This document shows, piece by piece, positions 15,688 through 24,202 of a DNA stretch of 64,000 bases. A program made the translations under genes and the position numbers. The notes beneath the pieces are model-generated. The model was not told the DNA's origin. It worked only from the letters and a program-made list of their open reading frames with translations, and ran no database searches. Every line of letters starts with the position of its first letter. Position 1 is the stretch's first letter. Source of the stretch: a virus; the IMG/VR virus record IMGVR_UViG_3300007276_000035, positions 37,656 through 101,655 of that record; one strand, written 5' to 3'.

Positions 15688-15695
15688 ATATTTAT
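15688..15695 (-). promoter_or_regulatory. T4-type late promoter (GATAAATA, minus strand)
   Basis: GATAAATA on the minus strand lies 27 bases upstream of the ATG at 15660 and should drive the first gene of the minus-strand block. It is back to back with a sigma-70 promoter on the plus strand. Confidence 0.65.
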
Positions 15696-15704
15696 CTGAT
15701 CTTG

Positions 15705-15734
15705 GTTGACTTGATCCACTTTATACTGTATACT
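15705..15734 (+). promoter_or_regulatory. Sigma-70 promoter
   Basis: TTGACT (15705-15710), 18 bp, TATACT (15729-15734). It would start the plus-strand operon carrying the UvdE gene. Confidence 0.7.
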
Positions 15735-15765
15735 ATATACTAATCTAACAGTTTAAGGTAGTATT

Positions 15766-16041
15766 ATGTCTTGGAACATACGAATAATCAAACAAACCCA
15801 CCCCTGTGGTACTGCAACATACGGCCTACACGAAGTGCATTACGACGATGATATGCAACCTGTTAGTTGCACTGAAAACACTATAGCAATGTCTGCAGAA
15901 TCATGGGACGACCTATATGATTACTGTGTTATGGTATTACGCGCATTCATTAAGCCTGCATTAGACATGAGCATTTTCGAACAAGATGATGTACAAGAAT
16001 CAACAGACCGAGCACTGGGACTACTTAACAATGAGCTTTAA
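15766..16041 (+). CDS. Hypothetical protein, 91 aa
   Basis: An acidic small protein (W-N-I-R-I-I-K, then Y-G-L-H-E-V-H-Y-D-D) with a helical C-terminus. It follows a sigma-70 promoter and overlaps the UvdE start. The first 45 residues look like a beta hairpin; I recall similar short proteins in marine phages but no function. Confidence 0.5.
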   Translation: MSWNIRIIKQTHPCGTATYGLHEVHYDDDMQPVSCTENTIAMSAESWDDLYDYCVMVLRAFIKPALDMSIFEQDDVQESTDRALGLLNNEL

Positions 16042-17071
16042 TCAATCTATTAAGAGAATGGGGTTTTGTTGCAAGTACATGGACCCTGATCAAACACAGC
16101 CTAAAAAATTATTAGAGGAACTACAACGACCACTAAATACTCGTAGTACTACAATGACTTGGCTTAACAATCAAACCAAGGATGTTGCGTACCAGCGACT
16201 ATGGGAGTTAATGGAACATAACATTGCTTCGTACCAAAGGTTAGTAGAATATGCAGGCAGTTTACCAGAAAATATGCGCATGGTTAGGTTGGGTAGCGAT
16301 TGCTTGCCTGGCTTCACTCAGTCGGTGTGGGGACAACATTGGCGTCGAGGAGAAGTTCGACGATATGTGGAGACAAATCTTGCCAGAGTGGGCGAAACCG
16401 CTCGTAGGCTTGATGTTCGTCTTAGTTTTCATCCTGGTCAGTTTACTGTTTTGGCAAGTGATCGACCTGACGTAGTAGAAAAAAGCATCGAAGAATTAGA
16501 GTACCACGCATACATGGCAGAGCTAATGGGCTATGGTCAAGAGTTTATGGACTTTAAGATTAACGTACATATCTCCGGTAAGCAAGGTGCAGAAGGTATC
16601 GTTAAGGTACTACCTAGACTAAGCCCAGTTGCCCGTAATACTATGACAATAGAAAACGACGAAATGAAATGGGGTCTAGACGAAAGTCTTAAATTAAAAG
16701 ATCATTTAGCTTTAGTTCTAGACGTACACCATCACTGGATACGCGATGAAGAATATATTGAGGCAAACGATGACCGAGTTAAAGCAGTGGTCGACAGCTG
16801 GCGCGGTGTTCGCCCTGTCATTCATTATAGTTACAGCCGTTGTGAGCAGTTACCTGATGATGCTAGTAAGCATACTAATATGCATGATATCAAAAGTTTG
16901 TTGGAGCAAGGTTTTAAAAAGCAAAAACTCCGCGCACACAGTGAATACTATCCTAACAAGAAAGTAAACGAGTGGGCACTTAGCTTTTGGGACCAATTTG
17001 ATATTCAATGCGAAGCTAAAGCAAAAAATTTAGCAAGCAAACAACTATATGATCAATCGCTTAACCAATAG
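16031..17071 (+). CDS. uvsE: UV damage endonuclease (UvdE)
   Basis: The start MSFNQSIKRMGFCCKY matches the UvdE beginning. Further family segments are R-L-G-S-D-C-L-P-G, R-L-S-F-H-P-G-Q-F, N-V-H-I-S-G-K-Q-G, T-I-E-N-D-E-M and L-V-L-D-V-H-H-H-W, which supply the metal-binding His, Glu and Asp residues of this TIM-barrel enzyme. It incises DNA 5' of UV photoproducts in an alternative excision repair. At 346 residues it is full length. Confidence 0.9.
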   Translation: MSFNQSIKRMGFCCKYMDPDQTQPKKLLEELQRPLNTRSTTMTWLNNQTKDVAYQRLWELMEHNIASYQRLVEYAGSLPENMRMVRLGSDCLPGFTQSVWGQHWRRGEVRRYVETNLARVGETARRLDVRLSFHPGQFTVLASDRPDVVEKSIEELEYHAYMAELMGYGQEFMDFKINVHISGKQGAEGIVKVLPRLSPVARNTMTIENDEMKWGLDESLKLKDHLALVLDVHHHWIRDEEYIEANDDRVKAVVDSWRGVRPVIHYSYSRCEQLPDDASKHTNMHDIKSLLEQGFKKQKLRAHSEYYPNKKVNEWALSFWDQFDIQCEAKAKNLASKQLYDQSLNQ

Positions 17072-18056
17072 ATTTTTACCGCCAAGGCTTCCTTTCATAC
17101 CATTGTATGATGGCCAAGATACTATCTTATACTGTTACGGTGAGGTCGACACAGTCCTAGCACAAAAAGTATCGCCCAAAGCATCAATAATAACTATCGA
17201 CAATGCTGACGGTTTGCTTAACCGTGATGAAGAAACATTGTGTGTGTTGTTGTATACTTTAAAAGATGCACTCAACGAAGATCAACTCAAGCAGTTAACA
17301 CAAAGAAACATTCTAGTGGTTGCTCCAGTAGGGCACGAAGTAGTTGATGTTGAATTCCCGGCTAGCCATCCTGACGTGCTTAGTGTCGGAATACATAACA
17401 AAGACAATCTAGTTGAACTTAATTCAAATATCGGCGATATTGATATTTACGCTCATGCTAAAGATTTAAACCAAGCAGCTACTTTGGTCGCCAGCGGATG
17501 CCTACATTATATTCAAACAAAAATGGTACGCTATGCACACGAACTTAAAGATTATGTTTTACTTAGTGCGACCAGGAATGCATTAACTGGTCCGTGGCCA
17601 CCTTTTCATGACAAACATAAAGCAATTCACGGCAAGCATTTAAACAATAGAACAATGTTTGTTCCTACAAAGCAAGAACCTATGTTGTGGAACATGCCTA
17701 AGGACTTTAATCAATACTTTTTCATTAATAAGTATAAAACAAAATATATTCCACTAAATATATCGAACACAGTAAAAGAAGTTGACCTAGGCGATGTAAA
17801 TGAATTACCTGACTTTGTAGAACTTAAGAACAATGTTCTACGTATTGATCCGAATCGTGACGATATTAAACCAGGAATATATCAATTTGAGTTAACAGCA
17901 TATACGGCTGATACACACCAAATACAAACTTTTTATATACGGTTAAAAAGTAACACAGGAGAAGACATAGATTATACTTACGCATTAGTTAGGATAGACG
18001 GCGAGTACTTTGAGCTTGGTGTCGACGATGTGTTAGAATTTTCAGGCTATCATTAA
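17049..18056 (+). CDS. Degenerate subtilase-like protein
   Basis: Residues about 95-155 read like the S8 subtilase core: N-I-L-V-V-A-P-V-G-H, F-P-A-S-H-P-D-V-L-S-V-G-I, then N-S-N-I-G-D-I-D-I-Y-A-H. The positions that in active enzymes hold the oxyanion Asn (A-A-G-N) and the G-T-S-M-A serine are not conserved, and the Asp and His motifs are not seen. It is probably a non-catalytic scaffold or binding domain. The C-terminal 120 residues are beta-rich (Y-Q-F-E-L-T-A-Y-T). It sits in a chain with an SGNH protein and a glycosyltransferase. Confidence 0.45.
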   Translation: MINRLTNRFLPPRLPFIPLYDGQDTILYCYGEVDTVLAQKVSPKASIITIDNADGLLNRDEETLCVLLYTLKDALNEDQLKQLTQRNILVVAPVGHEVVDVEFPASHPDVLSVGIHNKDNLVELNSNIGDIDIYAHAKDLNQAATLVASGCLHYIQTKMVRYAHELKDYVLLSATRNALTGPWPPFHDKHKAIHGKHLNNRTMFVPTKQEPMLWNMPKDFNQYFFINKYKTKYIPLNISNTVKEVDLGDVNELPDFVELKNNVLRIDPNRDDIKPGIYQFELTAYTADTHQIQTFYIRLKSNTGEDIDYTYALVRIDGEYFELGVDDVLEFSGYH

Positions 18057-18977
18057 ATGATTAGAGACTTAGTTGTAATAGGAACAAGTATGGCCAGCGG
18101 CGTTGGCCAGGGCCTTGAGTCTCGCACAGCAGAAGATGGTGCCGTTGTTAGTTGGGTTACTGCCTTAGCTAATTTATTAGAGGTTGACAACGTTTGGAAT
18201 CATAGCTTACCTGGAAAGCCGATTGGGTTAGTTCACGCAGATTTTGTTGAATTCCATAGGCAATATATTAAAAGATACGGAACTAGCGAAAATCTCACAA
18301 TAATACTTGAATACAGTATGCCTAGCTATAGACATTGGGATCCTGTTGCTGCATCTAGATCCGACTGTATGGGTATGAATATAATCCCACTTGCGCAGTT
18401 TAGTCCCATCATGGATTGGGAAAAAGCAAGATCATCAGCATATTATCGAGATGCTAAATTTCTACAGACTGAATTTTACGAAAGGCGCGAGATAGACATG
18501 TTAGCAGTATCACGTAACGCTGGCGCTGACATGTATCAAAAAGTAACAGACGATGTTATTTTGCCTGACGAGGTTTTAGATTTTGAAGCTCGTGCATTAG
18601 AATGGTTTAGACCTACAGAAGAAAATAAATTACGTTACATGAAATATGCCTTCGACGAACTAGGTTCTGCCCAGCGACTGTGTAACCATTGGAATACAGC
18701 TTACTTGCAAACTTGGGCAGGAGGATTTAATGACGATTACAAACGCGGAGTTGATCGATTTCTAAAGCCGTTGTCACAAGGCAACCCACGACTAATACCA
18801 ATGCAAGAGTTTACGTCTATTACTGCTACTAACGACTGGAGTGATAAAGTGTGGCGTAATCATCCAGACGAAGTCGGACACAAACGAATCGCTGAATATT
18901 TTTACAATTACATTAAAGAACATAAGATATACGAAAGACCTAACAATAATTTATATAGAGGATATACTAGTGAGTAA
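18057..18977 (+). CDS. SGNH-like protein
   Basis: It starts with L-V-V-I-G-T-S-M-A-S-G-V-G, compatible with SGNH block I, and ends with N-H-P-D-E-V-G-H-K-R-I-A-E-Y-F, a typical block V (H-P-D-x-x-G-H). The middle (L-T-I-I-L-E-Y-S-M-P-S) occupies the block III position. It begins one base after the subtilase-like gene and overlaps the glycosyltransferase gene. It may add or remove acyl groups on a glycan; this is inferred from context. Confidence 0.6.
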   Translation: MIRDLVVIGTSMASGVGQGLESRTAEDGAVVSWVTALANLLEVDNVWNHSLPGKPIGLVHADFVEFHRQYIKRYGTSENLTIILEYSMPSYRHWDPVAASRSDCMGMNIIPLAQFSPIMDWEKARSSAYYRDAKFLQTEFYERREIDMLAVSRNAGADMYQKVTDDVILPDEVLDFEARALEWFRPTEENKLRYMKYAFDELGSAQRLCNHWNTAYLQTWAGGFNDDYKRGVDRFLKPLSQGNPRLIPMQEFTSITATNDWSDKVWRNHPDEVGHKRIAEYFYNYIKEHKIYERPNNNLYRGYTSE

Positions 18978-19800
18978 TTTGCTTTGCATGGCAGTGTCAA
19001 AAATTATTGGCGATTCAGCTGAATATAATAAAAATTTAGACAATCAAACATTATTTAATGCATACCAGGACATGTGTAATATTGTTTTACATAGCGCAGA
19101 AACATTCATCCAGGAAGACTTTGACATTGTGGTTTTTGGAGATGATGTTGAAAGTTATCAAGAAATATTTCATAAAAACTTTGCTAGCGTTTATGAAGCA
19201 TGGGATATTGATAGCCCTAATAACGTGTTGTTTTTGGACTGCGACACATTAATAATTAGCCCCACAGAAGTATTCGGTAAGTATGATCGCTTTCAATTAT
19301 TTAATTATACCGACCCTAAATCGCTGCAAGGACCAGACGCTAAAAACAAATACAACTTAGCGTTTGATCATTACTTTAATGCAGGGGTTAGGTATTATCC
19401 TGACACCATGACTAAAGAAGTATGGGACCTAGGTTGGAGCTATGCATCGGATTGGGATTACGATATTTGGGGTACAGAACAAATTATATTTAATGAAATG
19501 ATGTTCTCACAAGACCGCGATCATACTACCTGGTTAAAGCCAGAAATGAATTACCAAATTCCAGGCGTTGCATTTAATAGCTTGGGTGCTTATGGTAAAG
19601 TACATCAACTTGATAGACTGAACGGGTGTAATGTCCAGGATGCTAACATTTTACATTTACATGGAACACGCGGTGCCTTGAACACATTGTTACAACAATG
19701 GGTTATTTGGAAACAAATAACTAACGAGGAGTTTGAGTTTGATAATTTTGTCGTGGTTAAAGATAGCGATGGTAATGCTACAAACTTGCAACAAAAATAA
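18970..19800 (+). CDS. GT8-like glycosyltransferase
   Basis: The D-x-D-type metal site is in V-L-F-L-D-C-D-T-L-I, followed by H-Y-F-N-A-G-V-R-Y-Y-P, G-T-E-Q-I-I-F-N-E and I-L-H-L-H-G-T-R-G, the usual order of a GT-A fold retaining enzyme of the GT8 kind. The GTG at 18970 overlaps the preceding stop; an ATG at 18988 is an alternative. Sugar donor and acceptor are unknown. Confidence 0.65.
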   Translation: MSNLLCMAVSKIIGDSAEYNKNLDNQTLFNAYQDMCNIVLHSAETFIQEDFDIVVFGDDVESYQEIFHKNFASVYEAWDIDSPNNVLFLDCDTLIISPTEVFGKYDRFQLFNYTDPKSLQGPDAKNKYNLAFDHYFNAGVRYYPDTMTKEVWDLGWSYASDWDYDIWGTEQIIFNEMMFSQDRDHTTWLKPEMNYQIPGVAFNSLGAYGKVHQLDRLNGCNVQDANILHLHGTRGALNTLLQQWVIWKQITNEEFEFDNFVVVKDSDGNATNLQQK

Positions 19801-19989
19801 TTTTTTAAATAATGGCGCCACTAAGTAAAAAACTGGACAGTCTAGTTGCAGTACTCTGCGTCTAAATAGCCTATACTAAGAGGGAGGCACACAATATTAC
19901 TTGTTAGACTGAACATCAACTGTCCGTACTAATATTTACTAAAAAATACAAAAATCTATTCTAAACGGTGGATTTTAAGTCAAAACAGC
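19801..19989 (+). other. Intergenic region without a gene
   Basis: No open frame of useful length is seen. GGACAGT (19835-19841) can pair with ACTGTCC (19919-19925), enclosing about 80 nt, so a structured RNA is possible but weakly supported. The 3' part is A/T-rich and runs into a sigma-70 promoter. Confidence 0.3.
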
Positions 19990-20018
19990 TTGACCGACCA
20001 ATTAAAGTGTAGTATAAT
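19990..20018 (+). promoter_or_regulatory. Sigma-70 promoter
   Basis: TTGACC (19990-19995), 17 bp, TATAAT (20013-20018), followed 25 bases later by the start of the Sm-like gene with an AAGGAA site. Confidence 0.8.
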
Positions 20019-20042
20019 GTATATAACATAAAGGAATTAATC

Positions 20043-20348
20043 ATGCTAATCGATAAACCAATTGCAAAGAACGATGTAGTAACAATCAAACTATTAAGTG
20101 GCGAAGAACTTATTGCGACTTATGTTAACGAAGAAAATGGTAAGTATAATGTAGACAAGCCAGTGCAACTAGTTAGTGTCCCAGGAGACAATGGCCAAAT
20201 GGGAGTGCAGTTCCATCCTTACTTGGTTACTAGTGCAAGCACTTCGTTTGGCATAAACACTGCATTAGTTGTTACACTATGTCCTAGCTCTGATCAAGTA
20301 GCTAAAATGTATTTAGAACAAACTACTAGTATACAACTCGCAACATAA
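20043..20348 (+). CDS. Sm/LSm-like small protein, 101 aa
   Basis: The N-terminal part (V-V-T-I-K-L-L-S-G-E-E-L-I-A-T-Y) resembles the Sm1 strand pattern of LSm/Hfq-like proteins, and I recall Sm-like annotations for similar phage proteins. A role in RNA binding is plausible. First gene of an operon with a nuclease and a QueD-like gene. Confidence 0.5.
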   Translation: MLIDKPIAKNDVVTIKLLSGEELIATYVNEENGKYNVDKPVQLVSVPGDNGQMGVQFHPYLVTSASTSFGINTALVVTLCPSSDQVAKMYLEQTTSIQLAT

Positions 20349-20358
20349 GGAAGAAAAA

Positions 20359-20832
20359 ATGATCTATGAATATAATTGTATAATTGATCACGTAGTCGAC
20401 GGTGACACCATAGACGTACACATTGACTTAGGGTTTGATAACTGGGTCAAGCACCAGCGTATTAGACTACATGACATAGACACTCCAGAAACACGCACTA
20501 GTGATAAAATAGAAGAACACTTCGGTGAGCTTGCTGAACAGTTTGTTAAGAAAATGCTGCCAGAAGGTAGCATACAAAGATTAAAAAGCAAAGCATATAA
20601 CCCAAAAGGATCATACGGACGTATACTTGCAGATTTTGAATTTTATGACGCCCCTAACGATCGCTGGACTAGTCTTTGCCAAACACTAGTGGACGTAGGA
20701 TATGCTGCTAAGTATAGAACTGGCCAGGATCAAATATTAATGGAACAAGAACATCTAAATAATAGAAGAAAGTTGATAGACGCAGGCATTTCGACAATGA
20801 CCTACGAAGAAGCAGGAGTCGAGGAGGCTTAA
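20359..20832 (+). CDS. Staphylococcal-nuclease-like (SNase) protein
   Basis: The SNase motifs V-V-D-G-D-T-I-D-V, I-R-L-H-D-I-D-T-P-E and Y-N-P-K-G-S-Y-G-R-I-L-A-D are present, supplying the catalytic Asp, Arg and Glu. At 157 residues it is a bare OB-fold nuclease with no signal peptide, so it should act in the cytoplasm on host DNA or RNA. Confidence 0.85.
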   Translation: MIYEYNCIIDHVVDGDTIDVHIDLGFDNWVKHQRIRLHDIDTPETRTSDKIEEHFGELAEQFVKKMLPEGSIQRLKSKAYNPKGSYGRILADFEFYDAPNDRWTSLCQTLVDVGYAAKYRTGQDQILMEQEHLNNRRKLIDAGISTMTYEEAGVEEA

Positions 20833-21329
20833 TGTATATTTCAACAAAATCATATGGACCCAGTGAAGGCTTTGCTGTATGCTACAGACAGTGGCGAGCA
20901 GATCGCAAAAGTGGGAAAGGCAAGGATGAGCTATATAGTATCAATGAAGTGCCAGGATGTAGTGCATTGCATGGTTACGCATTAGGGTTTCACTTCGAGT
21001 TCTCTTGTGAAACACTTGATGCTCGTAATTGGGTTGTGGACTTTGGTAGTCTACGATCGTTTAAAGAGTTCCTTAAAGAAAACTTCGATCATACTATGCT
21101 AGTAGCACAAGACGACCCCGAGTTTGAAACATTTGAAATGTTGCACAATAAAGCATTAGCTAAGATGGTTGTGGTGGAAGCCACTGGGTGTGAAGCATTA
21201 GCTAAGTTCTTGTGTGATTATCTAAACAATATTTGGTTACCAGATAACTATCCAAATGGCGGAATAGTTTGCACTAAGTTTGAGGTTAGAGAAACACCAA
21301 GCAATAGTGCTATGTATGTACCCTCATAA
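20832..21329 (+). CDS. QueD/PTPS-like T-fold protein
   Basis: F-H-F-E-F-S, W-V-V-D-F-G-S-L-R-S-F-K, N-F-D-H-T-M-L-V and E-T-P-S-N-S-A-M-Y follow the order of 6-pyruvoyl-tetrahydropterin / 6-carboxy-tetrahydropterin synthases. The catalytic Cys may be that of C-S-A-L-H-G-Y. The usual H-G-H zinc motif reads H-G-Y and the first zinc His is not obvious, so activity is uncertain. If active it would make a 7-deazaguanine precursor used for DNA or tRNA modification. No QueC, QueE or transglycosylase is in the window. Confidence 0.65.
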   Translation: MYISTKSYGPSEGFAVCYRQWRADRKSGKGKDELYSINEVPGCSALHGYALGFHFEFSCETLDARNWVVDFGSLRSFKEFLKENFDHTMLVAQDDPEFETFEMLHNKALAKMVVVEATGCEALAKFLCDYLNNIWLPDNYPNGGIVCTKFEVRETPSNSAMYVPS

Positions 21330-21372
21330 TCAGTAGAGTTTACATAAATGTTGTTATATCAGAGCGATATTT

Positions 21373-22589
21373 ATGGTAAATACATACATGTTCTTTGGTA
21401 TACTCACATTAATAACCGCGTTAAGCATAGCAGGCGTTGCTGCCTGGTTTAGTATTGCAGGCCTTATGGCTATTTTCAGTGCAAGTGCAATTGCCATAGC
21501 CATCATGGCAGGAGTACTTGAAGTAGGCAAACTAGTTACAGCTAGTTGGCTTTATAGGCACTGGCAAGAAACTAGATTCATGATGAAGGTGTACATGACT
21601 AGTGCAGTTGTGGTTTTAATGCTTATTACTAGCATGGGTATATTTGGATTCTTATCAAAAGCGCACCTAGACCAAGCAGCAGAAGGCGGCAACAATAATT
21701 TACTAATTAAACGAATAGAACAGCAAATGGTGCGAGAACAACGTGCAATTACTGATGCAGATATTGTAATCGGCAGTTAGATCAAGCAGTACAAACATTA
21801 ATGGATTATGATCGGATTCGAGGTAAAGATGGGGCAATTGCTGTTAGGAAAAGCCAAGCAGAAGAAAGAGCAGATCTAAAAGAAATTATAACAAGAGCAT
21901 CAGGTAATATCGCTACACTCCAAGATGATTTGCTTCCATTAAAAGAAAAAGAATTACAAGTAGAATTAAAAGTTGGGCCACTAAAATATGTCGCTGAACT
22001 TGTTTACGGGGAAAGTTCAGAGGAATTATTAGATAAAGCAGTTCGATTGTTTATACTATTATTAATATTTGTTTTTGATCCATTGGCTATAATGATGATT
22101 ATAGCAGCTAACCAAACACTACTTCATCACGGGGTATCATTAGAAAAAAGATATACGTCATCCGATGAAGAAGATGAACCTCCAAAAAAAAAGAGTAGCG
22201 AGCCAGTAAATGAGAAACAGAATGAGAAACGCGCAGACAAACCGTCAGCGACAACAACGGTCCTGGATGAATCTTCAAAGCGAGAGCGAGAAAGACTTGA
22301 GCAATACATCAATAGACTCGAGTCTGATAAAGCCGATTTGGAGTCCGAAAAAGAATACCTCAAAAACAGACCAAAAGAAATAGAATACATAGTTAAAGAA
22401 AAGCCCATTTCGCGTGTTGTTACAATCGAAGACACCGAAAGGGTAGATGCTCTAACTAAACAAGTAGAGGAACTAACCAAACAGCTTGCTCAGCAGCCTA
22501 AGCCTACACAAAAACAAAAGGAAGCTGATCTAAAAAACAAAATGGGCTTTTGGGCTGTGCCATTACCGGGCAAGGATAAAGATATATAA
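21373..22589 (+). pseudogene. Membrane protein split by a frameshift
   Basis: The first part (21373-21780) has two or three membrane segments and ends I-V-I-G-S. One frame back, translation continues without a break as R-Q-L-D-Q-A-V-Q-T-L-M-D-Y-D-R and on to 22589, including another membrane segment (L-F-I-L-L-L-I-F-V-F) and a long coiled coil with many charged residues. The two halves read as one protein of about 405 residues, of a type I recall intact in marine T4-like phages. The shift lies near 21770. No classical slippery heptamer is visible, so mutation or assembly error is the simplest explanation. Confidence 0.65.
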
Positions 22590-23860
22590 TGTCTACTGAA
22601 GAATTAACATGCAGTTTTTGTAGTAAGCCTCGCTCAGACGTAGACAAGCTAATTGCTGGTCCTGCTGTCTATATTTGCAATGAATGTATTACAATTAGTT
22701 ACAATATTGTTCAAGAAACCGAGATAGAAGAAGAGGTTGAACAGGAACCGCAAGAAGAAGCCATCTTAACGCCTTTAGAAATTAAGAAGTACTTAGACGA
22801 ATACATAGTCGGGCACAATGATGCAAAACAGATGCTAGCAGTTAGTGCGTATAATCATTACAAGCGCGTAGATAACGACAATGACATATTTCTAGAAAAG
22901 AGTAATATTATGCTACTTGGTCCTACTGGGTCTGGTAAGACTCTATTCGCAAAAACACTAGCAAATAAGCTAAGTGTGCCGTTTGCTATAGCGGACGCAA
23001 CTACATTAACTGAATCAGGGTACATCGGAGAAGACGTAGAAAGTATTATCGAGCGACTACTTTCGGTTGCTAACTACGATGTAGAAAAAGCTCAGCGCGG
23101 AATAATATATATAGACGAAATTGATAAAAAAGCTAGGTCAGAATCAAGCTCAAATGCTCGCGATGTGTCAGGCGAAGGTGTGCAACAGGCATTGCTACGC
23201 ATGATAGAAGGTACTACATTAAAAGTAAAAGTAGACACATTTAAGATTGAAAACCAATACATAGACTTTGATACGTCGAATGTTTTGTTTATATTGGGTG
23301 GCGCATTTGTGGGAATAGAAAAATTAATAAACAAACGGCATAAGTCAAAAACAAATATTGGATTTAATGCTAACATAAAAAATAAAGCAGAACGTGAAAA
23401 CACACTTAGCGATGTTACAACTGATGATTTAATCAAGTTTGGAATAATTCCTGAATTAATGGGCAGAGTACCTATCATTGGTGTACTTGATCGCTTAACT
23501 GAAAAAGAATTACGATTGATTTTAACGCATGTTAAAAATAACCTAATAGACCAAGAAAAGCATCTATTACAATTAGACGGAATAATACTTGAGTTTAGCG
23601 AAAGCTATTATAATACAGTTGCACGCCTAAGTGCTAAAGCAGGCATGGGAGCAAGGACGTTAAAGACTATCGTAGATAACAGTCTTATTAGTATTATGTA
23701 TAGAGCCCCAGAACTTCAAGAAGCCGGGGTAGTAAAAATATCCTTCGATAAATATCCAGTAAGCAAAGACATAAAGCCTACGCTGCATTACGATAAAGGT
23801 AGACCAGTAGTAGACAAACAGTACACAATATACAGAGGAAAGTATGAAGAACAATTATAA
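22589..23860 (+). CDS. clpX: ClpX, AAA+ unfoldase of ClpXP
   Basis: The 423-residue protein is full length. It has the zinc-binding domain (C8, C11, C30, C33), Walker A G-P-T-G-S-G-K-T at 111-118, the pore loop G-Y-I-G (144-147), Walker B I-I-Y-I-D-E-I-D ending at 179, the R-K-H-like K-R-H, the I-G-F ClpP-docking loop at 257-259, and L-M-G-R-V-P. It should unfold tagged proteins and feed them to ClpP; a phage ClpP lies at 45525. It overlaps the upstream membrane gene by one base and the bS21 gene by 17. Confidence 0.93.
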   Translation: MSTEELTCSFCSKPRSDVDKLIAGPAVYICNECITISYNIVQETEIEEEVEQEPQEEAILTPLEIKKYLDEYIVGHNDAKQMLAVSAYNHYKRVDNDNDIFLEKSNIMLLGPTGSGKTLFAKTLANKLSVPFAIADATTLTESGYIGEDVESIIERLLSVANYDVEKAQRGIIYIDEIDKKARSESSSNARDVSGEGVQQALLRMIEGTTLKVKVDTFKIENQYIDFDTSNVLFILGGAFVGIEKLINKRHKSKTNIGFNANIKNKAERENTLSDVTTDDLIKFGIIPELMGRVPIIGVLDRLTEKELRLILTHVKNNLIDQEKHLLQLDGIILEFSESYYNTVARLSAKAGMGARTLKTIVDNSLISIMYRAPELQEAGVVKISFDKYPVSKDIKPTLHYDKGRPVVDKQYTIYRGKYEEQL

Positions 23861-24200
23861 GTCAAATAACAATCAACCTATCATAACAGGCGCAAGTGTG
23901 TTTGTTAGGAACGATGATGTTAATGGGGCACTGCGTAGACTCAAGAAGATCTTAGAAGCTGATAACAGACAAAAAGATTTAGCAAGACACGAGTTTTTCG
24001 AAAAAGACAGCTCAAGAAAGAAACGGGCACGTGACCAAGCCAAGAAAAGAACTAAGCGTGATAATCAAGCGGGCATAGAAGCAGGCACAGCTAATCGTCC
24101 TACTGGTCTAAAATGGATGAAGTCAAAGCGTAAGCGTAGAAAAATAATCGATGCCGATTATGCGTTTAATGTAGCAAGGCGCCGAAGCCAAACACGCTAA
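23844..24200 (+). CDS. rpsU: Ribosomal protein bS21 homologue with C-terminal extension
   Basis: Residues 18-70 follow the bS21 pattern: V-F-V-R-N-D-D-V-N-G-A-L-R-R-L-K-K, then H-E-F-F-E-K-D-S-S-R-K-K-R-A-R. A further 45 basic residues extend beyond the usual bS21 length of about 70. bS21 sits near the anti-Shine-Dalgarno end of 16S rRNA, and phage copies are known. It could replace the host protein and bias initiation to phage mRNA, which is relevant because many genes here appear leaderless. It lies within the ClpX-IscU operon. Confidence 0.75.
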   Translation: MKNNYKSNNNQPIITGASVFVRNDDVNGALRRLKKILEADNRQKDLARHEFFEKDSSRKKRARDQAKKRTKRDNQAGIEAGTANRPTGLKWMKSKRKRRKIIDADYAFNVARRRSQTR

Positions 24201-24202
24201 CT

